Assembly: GCF_928381405.1 (NCBI RefSeq)
Contig: NZ_CAKMSB010000005.1
Coordinates: 62,001 to 126,000, forward strand
Direction: 5' to 3'
DNA: 64,000 nt
DNA from: Rothia nasisuis
GTDB lineage: Bacteria; Actinomycetota; Actinomycetes; Actinomycetales; Micrococcaceae
The position numbers were made by a program, and so were the translations under genes. This document shows positions 50,431 to 59,068 of this stretch, one piece after another. The notes beneath the pieces are model-generated. The model had not been told where the DNA came from, made no database searches, and was given only the letters and a program-made list of their open reading frames with translations. Within the stretch, counting starts at the first letter, position 1. Each line of letters opens with the position of its first letter.

Positions 50431-50970
50431 ATGGATTCGACCGACCCCCGAATCACCGCCGTCCGCACCGCTAATGAGCAGGTTAGCCAGGCAACCCGTG
50501 CGCTTGAGGACGCCGTGCAGGCGGCTCGCGCAGGCGGCGCCACCTGGCAGCTCATCGGCTCGGCTATCGGAGTGACTAAGCAGGCTGCTGCCCAGCGCTT
50601 TTCAGAGACCGTCTACAACGCCCGGTCTCTCTCGCAGATTCAGGTGGAACTGGAACAAGTCACCGAGGCCCTCTTCGCCGCACTTGCCCACGAAGACATT
50701 GAGCATGTACACAGCCACATGACCTATACCACCACCCGGTTACTGTCTAAACGCAAGATTCTGAAAACCTGGCAGCAGGTGCTTGAGGCAAATGGCCCCT
50801 TTGTCGAAGTCAAGAAAACGGTAGTGGAACAGGCAGGCTCCGGCTTTACCCTCACCTACCGGCTGCGCCACGAACATGGAGAGCCGGTCGGCCAACTCTC
50901 ATTCAACTCAGCCCGCAAAGTAACAGGATTGGTGATCTTCAATGACGATTCGACGCCCCTCCCCTGGTAA
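50431..50970 (+). CDS. HTH protein with C-terminal DUF3887-like domain
   Basis: 179 residues after a strong GGAGGAGG. The N-terminal helix-turn-helix GATWQLIGSAIGVTKQAAAQ then RF is of the GASWxxIGxALGVTRQAAxxRF type common in actinobacterial regulators. Residues 75-175 resemble DUF3887: a helical part (EALFAALAHEDIEHVHSHMT), LLSKRKILKTWQQVLEANGP, then beta strands ending GQLSFNSARKVTGLVIFNDD. DUF3887 is usually extracellular, so its fusion to a DNA-binding domain suggests ligand sensing. It overlaps the next gene by 29 bases. Confidence 0.8.
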   Translation: MDSTDPRITAVRTANEQVSQATRALEDAVQAARAGGATWQLIGSAIGVTKQAAAQRFSETVYNARSLSQIQVELEQVTEALFAALAHEDIEHVHSHMTYTTTRLLSKRKILKTWQQVLEANGPFVEVKKTVVEQAGSGFTLTYRLRHEHGEPVGQLSFNSARKVTGLVIFNDDSTPLPW

Positions 50971-51325
50971 CAGTATCTACGCACCCCTCATCATGGTGGG
51001 GCTGTGGGGTCTCCACGGTTGTATCACCTGGTACCTCAGCCGAGAACTAGCTATCACCTTGTGGGCGATTGGCCTCGTGGCTGTTGGTACGGTGCTCACT
51101 CAGTGGTTCCTACGCCCCAGGGGAAGCCGCACGATGGTATGGCGACCGGGACTCTTTGCCTGGGCGCTTACTATTACCTGGGTTCTCTGGGCAATTCTCA
51201 ATATCTTTTGGGATATGCAAGCTCAGAACGCTGCAATCTGGCCGTTGATCGGGTACATCGGTTCAAGCAGTAGCGCCCGGGAGGCTTCAGCTCAGAGACG
51301 TAGGGCCCGCGACATCGGCGTATAG
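50942..51325 (+). CDS. Small membrane protein coupled to the HTH gene
   Basis: 127 residues whose ATG lies within the end of the HTH gene, so the two are translationally coupled. Four hydrophobic stretches: YAPLIMVGLWGLHGCITWYL, ELAITLWAIGLVAVGTVLTQ, LFAWALTITWVLWAILNIFW and AAIWPLIGYIGSS; the C-terminus is basic (AQRRRARD). No family recognised. Probably works with, or is the target of, the HTH/DUF3887 protein. Confidence 0.75.
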   Translation: MTIRRPSPGNSIYAPLIMVGLWGLHGCITWYLSRELAITLWAIGLVAVGTVLTQWFLRPRGSRTMVWRPGLFAWALTITWVLWAILNIFWDMQAQNAAIWPLIGYIGSSSSAREASAQRRRARDIGV

Positions 51326-51333
51326 CCTCCCTT

Positions 51334-51675
51334 TTATGCCCGCCCCTCCCCCAGCTCAGCTAACCGCTGGGCAGAGAGACGAGCCAGGGCGTCCGCGTCC
51401 ATACGGGCAGCGCCCAGAGCGACCCGCCCCGTGCTGGTAAGCGGGGTGCCCTCGTCCTGCCAATGGGAGTACGCCTGCTCTAGGTGCCCCGGTATCTCAC
51501 CGCGGGCATTGCAGACCCGCCACCAGGGAACATTCGATCCCCAGGTCGCCAGCACGCGCCCCACCAGCCGGGGCGATTCCCCGGTGACCGCGCCGACGTC
51601 CCCGTAGGTAGCAACCTGCCCGGCAGGCAGGCACTCGACCACACGCAAGATTCTCTCTACACGTGTATCGTCCAT
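51334..51675 (-). CDS. Alkyltransferase-like (ATL) DNA repair protein
   Basis: 113 residues of the MGMT C-terminal fold: RVVECLPAGQVATYGDVGAV, SPRLVGRVLATWGSNVPWWR, VCNARGEIPGH. The methyl-acceptor PCHR of true MGMT is replaced by PWWRV, the hallmark of ATL proteins, which bind O6-alkylguanine, flip it out and recruit nucleotide excision repair. Located seven bases after the larger GNAT gene on the same strand, so possibly co-transcribed. Confidence 0.92.
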   Translation of the reverse strand: MDDTRVERILRVVECLPAGQVATYGDVGAVTGESPRLVGRVLATWGSNVPWWRVCNARGEIPGHLEQAYSHWQDEGTPLTSTGRVALGAARMDADALARLSAQRLAELGEGRA

Positions 51676-51681
51676 GGCTGC

Positions 51682-52656
51682 TTAACCGTCCACCAGCACC
51701 AGGGTTTCACTGGTGACAAAAGCAGCGTCCATCTTCACCAGCTGGTCAATCAGCACGGCCAGATCCTCCATAGAGTCATCGACCTCGATCTGCACAGGGT
51801 AGGAGGCGGTCAGCACCGAGAGCAGCTGCATGATGGCCTCGCGGGCACCGGGGTGGCCCACCCGGTAGCCGATGGTAATTTCGGTGGCATCATCCTCAGA
51901 GACGGGCATCTGGCCAGCATCTACCTCGATGGGGCGGTAGCTCACAGCAAAGGCGATAATGTCGCCCTTCTTCCCGTTGGCCTGGGCGCGCAACACATCG
52001 TCGCGCAGCACGACGGCGCCCAGGGCTTCAGCCTCATCAGAGAGGAAGAGACGGTTAATGCGGCCTATGGGGAGGTCGGCGGGTTCGTCCCAGGTGTGCA
52101 CGGCCCGGTAGAAGTCCCAGAAGTTCTGGGTGAGTTCGACTGACCCGGTGGCTAGGTCCTCGATGGCCTGGGTGATGCGTTCGGAGTCGTCCTGGCGCAG
52201 GGGTACGGACGGCACCGCCCCGGCTTCAATGCGCACCATGCGCGAGCGCTGGGCAGCCGTGAAACCGCGGGCTAAGGCGAAGTTTAGGCCGGTGGATTCC
52301 GGCTCCACCTTGGTACGCAAGGCTGAGATTCCGCTGGGGGCTGAGGCGGCTGCGTCCTTGAGGGCCTGCAGGATTAGAGTGCCCAGCCCGGTACGGCGGT
52401 GATCAGGGGCCACTTCAATGTAGCACCAGAGGCGGTTCGGGTGCAGGTCGGTCTCGTAGATAGCGCCCGCTGCCACGGGCACCCCCTGGTGCTCAGCGAC
52501 CAGAGTACGTGAGAAAGGGGACTCCGAGCCAGAAGTAAAAGACGAGCGGAAAGCAGCTACCTGCCGGTTTTCGGGGTCGTTCCAGTACTCTAGCAGGGCA
52601 AGGGTGTCACCCTCATGCCAGGGGCGCAGGGTGTAGGTGGTCTCGGCGGTGCTCAT
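51682..52656 (-). CDS. GNAT acetyltransferase, two-domain
   Basis: 324 residues from ATG 52656 (MSTAETTYTLRPWHEGDTLA). The N-terminal GNAT domain has CYIEVAPDHRRTGLGTLILQ with the acetyl-CoA loop RRTGLG and the ALKDAAASAPSGISALRTKV helix. The second half repeats the fold in degenerate form (IGRINRLFLSDEAEALGAVV; TEITIGYRVGHPGAREAIMQ). Two-domain GNATs of this shape occur in actinobacteria (MshD- or Eis-like architectures); the substrate is unknown. The frame opens 14 codons earlier. Confidence 0.85.
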   Translation of the reverse strand: MSTAETTYTLRPWHEGDTLALLEYWNDPENRQVAAFRSSFTSGSESPFSRTLVAEHQGVPVAAGAIYETDLHPNRLWCYIEVAPDHRRTGLGTLILQALKDAAASAPSGISALRTKVEPESTGLNFALARGFTAAQRSRMVRIEAGAVPSVPLRQDDSERITQAIEDLATGSVELTQNFWDFYRAVHTWDEPADLPIGRINRLFLSDEAEALGAVVLRDDVLRAQANGKKGDIIAFAVSYRPIEVDAGQMPVSEDDATEITIGYRVGHPGAREAIMQLLSVLTASYPVQIEVDDSMEDLAVLIDQLVKMDAAFVTSETLVLVDG

Positions 52657-52855
52657 CGGATTCGTCTCTTTCAGTAAGGTCAGCGGGGGCGTACCCATCT
52701 ACTTTAGCGCCCTTACCCAGCGGTGGGCGTGCTTGCCCAAGAGACAGCTCATGCTGAGCGTGAACCTACCTCACGGTGTTGAGTTCATTTGCCTGTTACC
52801 GGCTAAAATTGAAGGGCTAAAAGTTCATTTGACTCTATATACATAGCGTGGTGTT

Positions 52856-53476
52856 ATGACTTCTCCCCTTGCCCACAAGCCCACTCTCGTAGGTTCCCGT
52901 ATTGAGTTGCGCCCCTTTGACGCTGATGCTATTGATGCCATGATTAGCATTCTTCAGGAGCCAGAGGTGCTGATTAAGACCGGCACAGTCCACTCCCGGT
53001 CAACTGAGGCCCATCCCTTCGACGAGGCTAAGACTCGGGAGTGGTACGCCCGCCGCAACGATAAGATGAACCGCCTTGACCTGGCGATTTATGCGCTGGA
53101 TCAGCAGAAGTATGTAGGCGAGGTGGCTTTCAACGAGTACGACCCCGATAACGGGTCGGTTAACTACCGGATTGCGATTGGCCAGGCTGGCCAGAATAAA
53201 GGGTATGGTACCGAGGCTACTAAGCTCATGGTGGATTACGCCTTTGAGAAGCTGGATTTGCACCGCATTGAGTTGGAGGTGCTGGACTTCAACGAGCGCG
53301 CCAAGCACGTCTACACCTCCTGCGGGTTTGTAGCAGAAGGACGCCGCCGCGAGGCTTTCCTGATTGACGGCCAGTACCACGACGCGGTACTGAAAGCTGT
53401 GCTGCGTAGCGACTGGGAGGCAGCCCGCTCAGTGGCAGGCCACCTGACCCTCGACTTGAAGCGGGTAGAAATCTAG
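52856..53476 (+). CDS. GNAT acetyltransferase, RimJ/RimL type
   Basis: 206 residues: GSRIELRPFDADAIDAMISI at the start, LAIYALDQQKYVGEVAFNEY, then VNYRIAIGQAGQNKGYGTEA with the acetyl-CoA loop QNKGYG, LDLHRIELEVLDFNERAKHV and CGFVAEGRRREAFLIDGQYH near the end. RimJ/RimL-type enzymes acetylate N-termini of ribosomal proteins or small amines and antibiotics. A promoter TTGAGT...TAAAAT is plausible near 52781-52810. Convergent with glyS across a large compound hairpin. Confidence 0.9.
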   Translation: MTSPLAHKPTLVGSRIELRPFDADAIDAMISILQEPEVLIKTGTVHSRSTEAHPFDEAKTREWYARRNDKMNRLDLAIYALDQQKYVGEVAFNEYDPDNGSVNYRIAIGQAGQNKGYGTEATKLMVDYAFEKLDLHRIELEVLDFNERAKHVYTSCGFVAEGRRREAFLIDGQYHDAVLKAVLRSDWEAARSVAGHLTLDLKRVEI

Positions 53477-53506
53477 CGTCGCAGGTGCTGGAGGTATAGG
53501 AAAAGG

Positions 53507-53604
53507 CGGACGTGCAGAGAGCCCGCTGGCTCGGGGCTGGCGTGAATTGGGGTGAGCGCCCCAACGCGAGCCCCAAGAGGGTCAGCAGGCTCTCCGCACG
53601 TCCG
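53507..53604. terminator. Compound branched hairpin between convergent genes
   Basis: Outer arms CGGACGTGCAGAGAGCCCGC... (53507-53530) and 53581-53604 pair at 21 of 24 positions; within, GGGGCTGGCG pairs with CGCGAGCCCC and TTGGGG-N6-CCCCAA forms an inner tip. On the plus strand CCTTTTG follows. Bidirectional terminator of unusual size, about 98 bases. Confidence 0.75.
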
Positions 53605-53630
53605 TCCTTTTGTCTATCTAAACTAGCTTC

Positions 53631-55013
53631 TTACTTGGTCAGCTTGGCTGCCAGGTAGGCGGTGACCTGATCCAGGGCTACACGCTCCTGGGTCATGGTG
53701 TCGCGCTCGCGGATGGTCACTGCCTGGTCTTCCAGGGTGTCGAAGTCGACGGTGATGCAGAAGGGGGTGCCGATTTCGTCCTGGCGGCGGTAGCGGCGGC
53801 CGATGGCACCGGCGTCGTCGTAGTCGATGTTCCAGGCCCGGCGCAGCTCGTCGGCCAGGTTCTTGGCGGTGGGAACGAGGTCTTCCTTCTTAGAGAGGGG
53901 CAGCACGGCGGCCTTGACGGGGGCCAGGCGGGGGTCGAGCTTAAGCACGGTGCGCTTGTCGACGCCGCCCTTGGTGTTGGGAGCTTCGTCTTCCACGTAG
54001 GCATCCACCAGGAAGGCCATCATGGAGCGGGTCAGGCCGAAGGAGGGTTCGATGACGTAGGGCACGTAGCGTTCGCCGGTGCCCTGGTCGAAGTATTCGA
54101 GCCTAGCGTTGGAGTGTTCATTGTGCACGCCCAGGTCGTAGTTGGTGCGGTTGGCAACGCCCATGAGTTCGCCCCATTCGGAGCCCGTAAAGCCGAAGCG
54201 GTATTCGAGGTCCATGGTACCGGCTGAGTAGTGGGCGCGGTCGTCTTCGGGGACGTCGAACTTGCGCATGTTGTCGGGGTTGATGCCCAGGTCTACGAAC
54301 CAGTTCCAGCAGTCTTCAATCCACTGGTCGTAGTAGAAGGGGGCGTCGTCGGGGTGCACGAAGTATTCGATTTCCATCTGTTCGAACTCGCGGGTTCGGA
54401 AGATGAAGTTGCCGGGGGTGATTTCGTTGCGGAAGGCCTTGCCGATCTGGCCGATGCCGAAGGGTGGGCGCTTGCGGGCGGCGGTGACGACGTTGTTGAA
54501 GTTAACGAAGATGCCCTGGGCGGTTTCGGGGCGCATGTAGTGCAGGCCCTCTTCGTTATCGACGGGGCCCAGATAGGTTTTCATGAGTCCTGAGAAGTTC
54601 TGGGGCTCGGTCCACTGGCCCTTGGTGCCGCACTTGGGGCAGACGATGTCTGCCATGCCGTTTTCGGGGGCGCGGCCCTTCTTGGCTTCGAAGGCTTCGA
54701 TCAGGTGGTCCTGGCGGTGGCGGGAGTGGCAGGAGAGGCATTCAACCAGGGGGTCGGTGAAGGTGGCGACGTGGCCTGAAGCTTCCCAGACTGCCTTAGG
54801 CAGGATAATGGAGGAGTCGAGGCCCACCATGTCTTCGCGTCCGCGTACGAAGGTCTGCCACCACTGCTGGCGGATGTTTTCTTTGAGTTCGGCACCGAGC
54901 GGGCCGTAGTCCCAGGCTGAGCGGGATCCACCGTAGATTTCGCCTGCTTGGAAGACGAATCCGCGGCGCTTGGCCAGTGAAATAACGTTGTCGAGTGTGG
55001 ACTTCGGTGCCAT
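53631..55013 (-). CDS. glyS: Glycyl-tRNA synthetase (single-chain, alpha2 type)
   Basis: Charges tRNA-Gly. 460 residues, class [22 protein letters not shown], a Cys-rich insert [13 protein letters not shown]...[12 protein letters not shown] that may bind zinc, motif 2 [26 protein letters not shown]-type motif 3 as [17 protein letters not shown], and an anticodon-binding domain ([20 protein letters not shown]). This is the eukaryote/archaeal-like dimeric form used by actinobacteria rather than the alpha2beta2 GlyQS of E. coli. Confidence 0.96.
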   Translation of the reverse strand: MAPKSTLDNVISLAKRRGFVFQAGEIYGGSRSAWDYGPLGAELKENIRQQWWQTFVRGREDMVGLDSSIILPKAVWEASGHVATFTDPLVECLSCHSRHRQDHLIEAFEAKKGRAPENGMADIVCPKCGTKGQWTEPQNFSGLMKTYLGPVDNEEGLHYMRPETAQGIFVNFNNVVTAARKRPPFGIGQIGKAFRNEITPGNFIFRTREFEQMEIEYFVHPDDAPFYYDQWIEDCWNWFVDLGINPDNMRKFDVPEDDRAHYSAGTMDLEYRFGFTGSEWGELMGVANRTNYDLGVHNEHSNARLEYFDQGTGERYVPYVIEPSFGLTRSMMAFLVDAYVEDEAPNTKGGVDKRTVLKLDPRLAPVKAAVLPLSKKEDLVPTAKNLADELRRAWNIDYDDAGAIGRRYRRQDEIGTPFCITVDFDTLEDQAVTIRERDTMTQERVALDQVTAYLAAKLTK

Positions 55014-55138
55014 GTGTTTTGGTTTCTCCTATGAGCCTGCGCCACCGGTTGTGGCGTGCTTGGATGGTTGTGCGCCGGTTTGCGCGCCTTTAAGACTACC
55101 GCACGGGTGGCTGATGGGGTGCCGGTAAAGTGATAGGT

Positions 55139-55357
55139 ATGAGTATTGAGTCTGTTGTGATTCGTGATGAGATGATTCGCCTGGGCCAGTTTTTGAAGCT
55201 GGCTAGCCTGGTGGAGAATGGGGTACATGCCCGGCAGGTGATTCAGGACGGCCTGGTCAAGGTCAACGGGGAGATTTGTGAACAACGTGGGCGGCAGCTA
55301 CATGCTGGCGATACCGTTGAGCTGAACGGTCTGACGGTGCAGGTGGAGACCGAGTAA
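55139..55357 (+). CDS. S4-domain RNA-binding protein (YbcJ-like)
   Basis: 72 residues from ATG 55139 (GTG 55130 also in frame). Consists of an S4 fold only: IRDEMIRLGQFLKLASLVEN, then ARQVIQDGLVKVNGEICEQR and HAGDTVELNGLTVQVE. Such proteins bind structured RNA; YbcJ-type proteins are linked to ribosomes but poorly characterised. Divergent from glyS, 125 bases apart. Confidence 0.88.
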   Translation: MSIESVVIRDEMIRLGQFLKLASLVENGVHARQVIQDGLVKVNGEICEQRGRQLHAGDTVELNGLTVQVETE

Positions 55358-55380
55358 GCTAACTGCTCTTACCACCTGGG

Positions 55381-56067
55381 TTAAGCAGACAGTACCTTCT
55401 CTTTGAGGAACCCCGCGACGTGGGTGAGTTCTGCTGCTGCAACCCCGTGCCCGATGTTGGGGTAGGTCTGGGCGGTGAGAGCGGTGTGGTCGGCTGCCCA
55501 CTCCTGGGTGTAAGTAATTTTGTCGGAGGTGATGATGGGGTCAGCTTGGTCGCGCCCCCAGAAGAGGGGCAGGGGTGTAGCTGCCAGCTGGGCGTCCTTG
55601 AAGTAGTGCTCTCCCCCGGCCACGGCGTAGCCGGAGAGCCCTACCACGGCCTTGATAAGGTCGGGGCGGGCACGGGCTACCGAGGTAGCAAGAGCCATGC
55701 CCTGGGAGAAGCCCAGCAGGGTCACGCTTTCGTAGTCGGCGGCGATGGGTTCCAGCCAGCCCAGCAGGTAGTCCACGGCTAGTTCGATTGCGGTGAAGCC
55801 TACGGTTTCAAGCTGCTGGTTAAGGGGCCACCATTGGTAGCCCATGGCGGAGCCTTGGATGTAGGCGGAGCCTGCGTCTGCTGGTAGCTGGTAGCCAACG
55901 GGCTGGGGCGCGCGGACGGACGCGTAGGTCACCTTCTCGCTGGGCAGGTAGGGGGTGAGCCCCAGCAGGTCACGCTCGTGGGAGCCGTAGCCGTGTAGGA
56001 GGACGACCAGGTGGGTGCCCTGGCGGAAGGGCTCTGCCTTGGAATATTCAACAAGGTACTGGTTCAT
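55381..56067 (-). CDS. Alpha/beta hydrolase (carboxylesterase/phospholipase type)
   Basis: 228 residues, the short esterase family of YpfH/Est type. HLVVLLHGYGSHERDLLGLT (oxyanion HG), SVTLLGFSQGMALATSVARA (Ser nucleophile in GFSQG), Asp in LFWGRDQADPIITSDK and His in YPNIGHGVAAAELTHVAGF. Cytosolic; likely acts on small esters or acyl-proteins. Start ambiguous between ATG 56067 and TTG 56076. Ends close to the convergent S4 gene (23 bases). Confidence 0.9.
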   Translation of the reverse strand: MNQYLVEYSKAEPFRQGTHLVVLLHGYGSHERDLLGLTPYLPSEKVTYASVRAPQPVGYQLPADAGSAYIQGSAMGYQWWPLNQQLETVGFTAIELAVDYLLGWLEPIAADYESVTLLGFSQGMALATSVARARPDLIKAVVGLSGYAVAGGEHYFKDAQLAATPLPLFWGRDQADPIITSDKITYTQEWAADHTALTAQTYPNIGHGVAAAELTHVAGFLKEKVLSA

Positions 56068-56097
56068 AACTCCCAACTTACCACCGGCAGAGCCAGC

Positions 56098-57324
56098 CTA
56101 GGCCACTGCCCACAGGTGTTTGCGCCCCCGCGGTTGTGCTTCGTCGGCGGCATCCTGGGCTTCAATGCTGGTGGCAAGAATCCTCTCAAGTTGTCCGTGT
56201 TCGATGAGGAAGCCATCGTGGCCGCAGGGCGAGTGAATCACGGCAGGTTCTACGGGGTTGGGCAGGGCTGCTGCCAGGATTTGTGAATCGGAGGGGAAGA
56301 AGAGACGGTCGGAGTCGACGTAGGCGATAGTCCAGTTGCAGGTGGTGCGGGCGAGGGCTTTGTCGAGGCCGCCGCGGTCACGCCCGAGATCGTGGGAGAG
56401 CAGAGCTTCGTTGATGGCCAGGTAGGAGTTGGCGTCAAAGCGGTTGGTGAGTTTGGTGCCGTGATGATCCAGGTAGTTTTCGACCTGGTAGCGGCCACGT
56501 TCTGCGGTGAGGGGGTGCAGGACGTTGTGGCCGTCCTGGGCGTCGCGGCCAAAGCGGAAGTGGAGTTCGGCGGCTGAGCGGTAGGTGGTGTGGGCGATAC
56601 GGCGGGCCAGGGCGAGGCCGGTGACGGGGCCGGGGCCCGGGTAGTAGTCACCGCCTGCAAACCCCGGATCCTGGCGGATAGCCAGGTTTTGCATATGGCC
56701 CCATGCAATCTGCTCGGCGGTGGCTGCGGGTCCGGAGGCAATCACGGCGCAGGAGCGGACGAGGCCGGGGTAGGTGACGGCCCATTCAGCGGCGCGGGCC
56801 CCGCCTAAGGAGCCGCCGATGACGTGGTGCAGAGATTTGACGCCCAGCGCATCGAGCAGGCGTTTTTCGGCGTGCACGCTGTCGCGGATGGTAACCAGGG
56901 GGAAGCGGGAACCCCAGGGTCTACCCTCCGGGTCAGCCGAGGCAGGCGCCGGTGACGAGGGCCCGGTTGACCCATAGCATCCTCCCACCATGTTGGGGGA
57001 AATAACGAAGTATTTGTCGGTGTCGATGACGCGGCCGGGGCCGACGGCGGTAGGCCACCAGCCGGCAGCCTCAGCGGCCTCGCGGTCCTGCTCACTGGCG
57101 CCAGCCCCTACGCGCCCTGCCGAGACGTGGGTGTCTCCGGTCAGGGCGTGCAGAATCAGAATGGCGTTGTCGCCCGCCTCGTTGAGGGCTCCCCAGGTTT
57201 CGTAGCCGATGGTGACGTCGGGGAGCAATGCGCCTGATTCGAGGGGCAGGTCACCAACCTGGGCGTAGGTGAGCACGCCGTCGGTACGGGTGGGGGTGGT
57301 GTCAGCGGGGCGGGCGGTCGTCAT
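56098..57324 (-). CDS. metX: Homoserine O-acetyltransferase MetX
   Basis: Activates homoserine with acetyl-CoA for methionine synthesis. 408 residues, alpha/beta hydrolase fold: TIGYETWGALNEAGDNAILI, LHALTGDTHVSAG, VISPNMVGGCYGSTGPSSPA, nucleophile Ser in VIGGSLGGARAAEWAV (Met is more common than Leu here), RFDANSYLAINEALLSHDLG, YVDSDRLFFPSDSQILAAAL (Asp) and HSPCGHDGFLIEHGQLE (His). It follows metY by four bases, so the two steps are made together under the SAM-IV riboswitch. Confidence 0.96.
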   Translation of the reverse strand: MTTARPADTTPTRTDGVLTYAQVGDLPLESGALLPDVTIGYETWGALNEAGDNAILILHALTGDTHVSAGRVGAGASEQDREAAEAAGWWPTAVGPGRVIDTDKYFVISPNMVGGCYGSTGPSSPAPASADPEGRPWGSRFPLVTIRDSVHAEKRLLDALGVKSLHHVIGGSLGGARAAEWAVTYPGLVRSCAVIASGPAATAEQIAWGHMQNLAIRQDPGFAGGDYYPGPGPVTGLALARRIAHTTYRSAAELHFRFGRDAQDGHNVLHPLTAERGRYQVENYLDHHGTKLTNRFDANSYLAINEALLSHDLGRDRGGLDKALARTTCNWTIAYVDSDRLFFPSDSQILAAALPNPVEPAVIHSPCGHDGFLIEHGQLERILATSIEAQDAADEAQPRGRKHLWAVA

Positions 57325-57328
57325 TGAA

Positions 57329-58684
57329 CTACCTTTCCTGAGCGATGGCGGTGAAGCCGAGTTCGAGGTCAGCGAGGATATCGTCGATGTGCTCTATACC
57401 TACCGAGAGGCGAATGAAGGCGGGGTTGATGCCGATGGCTTCAAGCTCTTCGGTGGTGGACTGACTGTGGGTGGTGGAGGCCGGATGTACAGCGAGCGAG
57501 CGCACGTCGCCGATATTGACCAGCAGGGAGTGCAGGGAGAGGGAGTCCACGAATTTCTGGGCGGTTGCGGCGTCGGCCTCCTTGAGGGTGAAGCCGAGGA
57601 CGGCACCGGCCCCCTTGGGTAGGTATTTTTGAGCCAGTTGGTAGTAGGGGGAATCGGGTAGGCCGGAGTAGGTGACCGATTCGACCTGGGGGTGGTCCTT
57701 GAGGAAGTCGGCAACCTTGCGGGCGTTCTCTACGTGGCGTTCGACGCGCAGGGAGAGGGTTTCAAGACCGATGGCGATGTTGAAGGCGTTGGTCGGTGAG
57801 ATGGATGAGCCCAGGTCGCGCAACAGGGAGACGCGGGCTTTGAGGATGTAGGAGAGGTTAACTCCGAAGACACCGTCCGCGCCGAGGTCACGGGCGTAGA
57901 TCAGGCCGTGGTAGCTTTCGTCGGGCTGGTTGAAGAGGGGGTACTTGTCGGGGTAGGCGCCGTAGTCGAAGTTGCCGGAGTCGACGATGACGCCGCCGAC
58001 CGAGGTACCGTGACCACCCAGGTATTTGGTGGCTGAGTGGATGACCACGTCAGCGCCGTACTTGATGGGGTTGAGCAGGTAGGGGGTGGCTACGGTGTTG
58101 TCAACAATCAGCGGTACCCCCACCTCATGGGCTACGCCTGAGACGGCTTCAATGTCGAGCACGTCGCCGCGGGGGTTGGGCAGGGTTTCTGCGTAGAAGG
58201 CCTTGGTGTTCTCGCGGGCGGCAGCTCGCCAGGATTCAGGGTCGGCAGGATCATCAACGAAGGTGGTTTCAATGCCCAGGTTCTTAAGGGTGTACTTGAG
58301 CAGGTTGAAGCTGCCACCGTAGAGGGAGGGGGAGGCAACGATGTGGTCACCGGCCCCCGCAATGTTCAGAATCGCGAAGGTGGAGGCTGCCTGGCCGCTG
58401 GCGAGTAGCAGAGCTCCGACGCCGCCTTCGAGAGCCGCGATACGGTTTTCGACCGCTTCTTGGGTTGGGTTGTTAATGCGGGAGTAGATGGGGCCAAGTT
58501 CTGAGAGGGCGAAGCGGCCAGCTGCCTGGGCGGAGTCCTTGAAGACAAAGGACGTGGTCTGGTAGATGGGCAGGGCACGGGCACCGGTTGCCGCATCGGG
58601 CTCCTGGCCTGCGTGAATCTGCTGGGTTTCGAACTTCCAGCCTGTGGGGTTGGAGGGGGTGGGAAGGGTGTTCTCGGTGGTCAT
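57329..58684 (-). CDS. metY: O-acetylhomoserine sulfhydrylase MetY
   Basis: PLP enzyme joining sulfide to O-acetylhomoserine to give homocysteine. 451 residues of the Cys/Met-metabolism family: FETQQIHAGQEPDAATGARA, LPIYQTTSFVFKDSAQAAG, YSRINNPTQEAVENRIAALE, GVPLIVDNTVATPYLLNPIK and the PLP lysine in VIHSATKYLGGHGTSVGGVI. C-terminal substrate motif in SLAVHPASTTHSQSTTEELE. First gene of the operon, downstream of the riboswitch; sulfide is taken directly, without transsulfuration. Confidence 0.96.
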   Translation of the reverse strand: MTTENTLPTPSNPTGWKFETQQIHAGQEPDAATGARALPIYQTTSFVFKDSAQAAGRFALSELGPIYSRINNPTQEAVENRIAALEGGVGALLLASGQAASTFAILNIAGAGDHIVASPSLYGGSFNLLKYTLKNLGIETTFVDDPADPESWRAAARENTKAFYAETLPNPRGDVLDIEAVSGVAHEVGVPLIVDNTVATPYLLNPIKYGADVVIHSATKYLGGHGTSVGGVIVDSGNFDYGAYPDKYPLFNQPDESYHGLIYARDLGADGVFGVNLSYILKARVSLLRDLGSSISPTNAFNIAIGLETLSLRVERHVENARKVADFLKDHPQVESVTYSGLPDSPYYQLAQKYLPKGAGAVLGFTLKEADAATAQKFVDSLSLHSLLVNIGDVRSLAVHPASTTHSQSTTEELEAIGINPAFIRLSVGIEHIDDILADLELGFTAIAQER

Positions 58685-58818
58685 GCGGTTACTCCTAGGG
58701 AGGTAGTGGTGTTTCAGTGTTCAGTTGAAACGGGCCGCATGCCGTATCTTCCGCCCGGGTAAGGAGGAAAAGAATCTGATGCCCTCGCAGAAGATAGAGG
58801 CACATCGGTCCCGCGCTT

Positions 58819-58928
58819 GCGTACCTGGTTCTCGATGGGTACGCCAGGTCTTCACCCAGGGCACCCCACCGCGAGTGGAGGGTTGCCGACCAGCTAGCTG
58901 GGGCTTAGTGCTGGCTCTCTTGACCTGG
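58819..58928 (-). promoter_or_regulatory. SAM-IV riboswitch upstream of metY-metX
   Basis: Minus-strand RNA. P1 is CCAGGTC (58922-58928) with GACCTGG (58844-58850). Between them are the SAM-I/IV-type core AGAGAGCCAGC, AGCCCCAGCTAGCTGG, CGGCAACCCTCC and GGTGGGGTGCCCTGGGTGAA. P5 after P1, GCGTACC/GGTACGC (58819-58844), is what marks SAM-IV, found mostly in actinobacteria. SAM binding is expected to reduce metY-metX expression, here possibly by sequestering the ribosome site 80-130 bases on. Confidence 0.9.
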
Positions 58929-59068
58929 TTCAAGTCTGCACAGAAGGGGCTGGTAGCGTCAAGAGCAGGTTGGAAGATTTCAGCATGTGTCGTTCTATTG
59001 CGCAGGTTACGTAACGGGGGCGTCCTTTAGAATAAGGGGAGGTTAAGTTTTCTGTGAAAGGGCTGATG

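Noticed and set aside
51484-52143. Long open frame of 219 codons on the plus strand
   Set aside because: Opposite the ATL and two-domain GNAT genes; no ribosome site or family-like sequence, and the minus-strand genes are well supported. High GC makes such antisense frames common.
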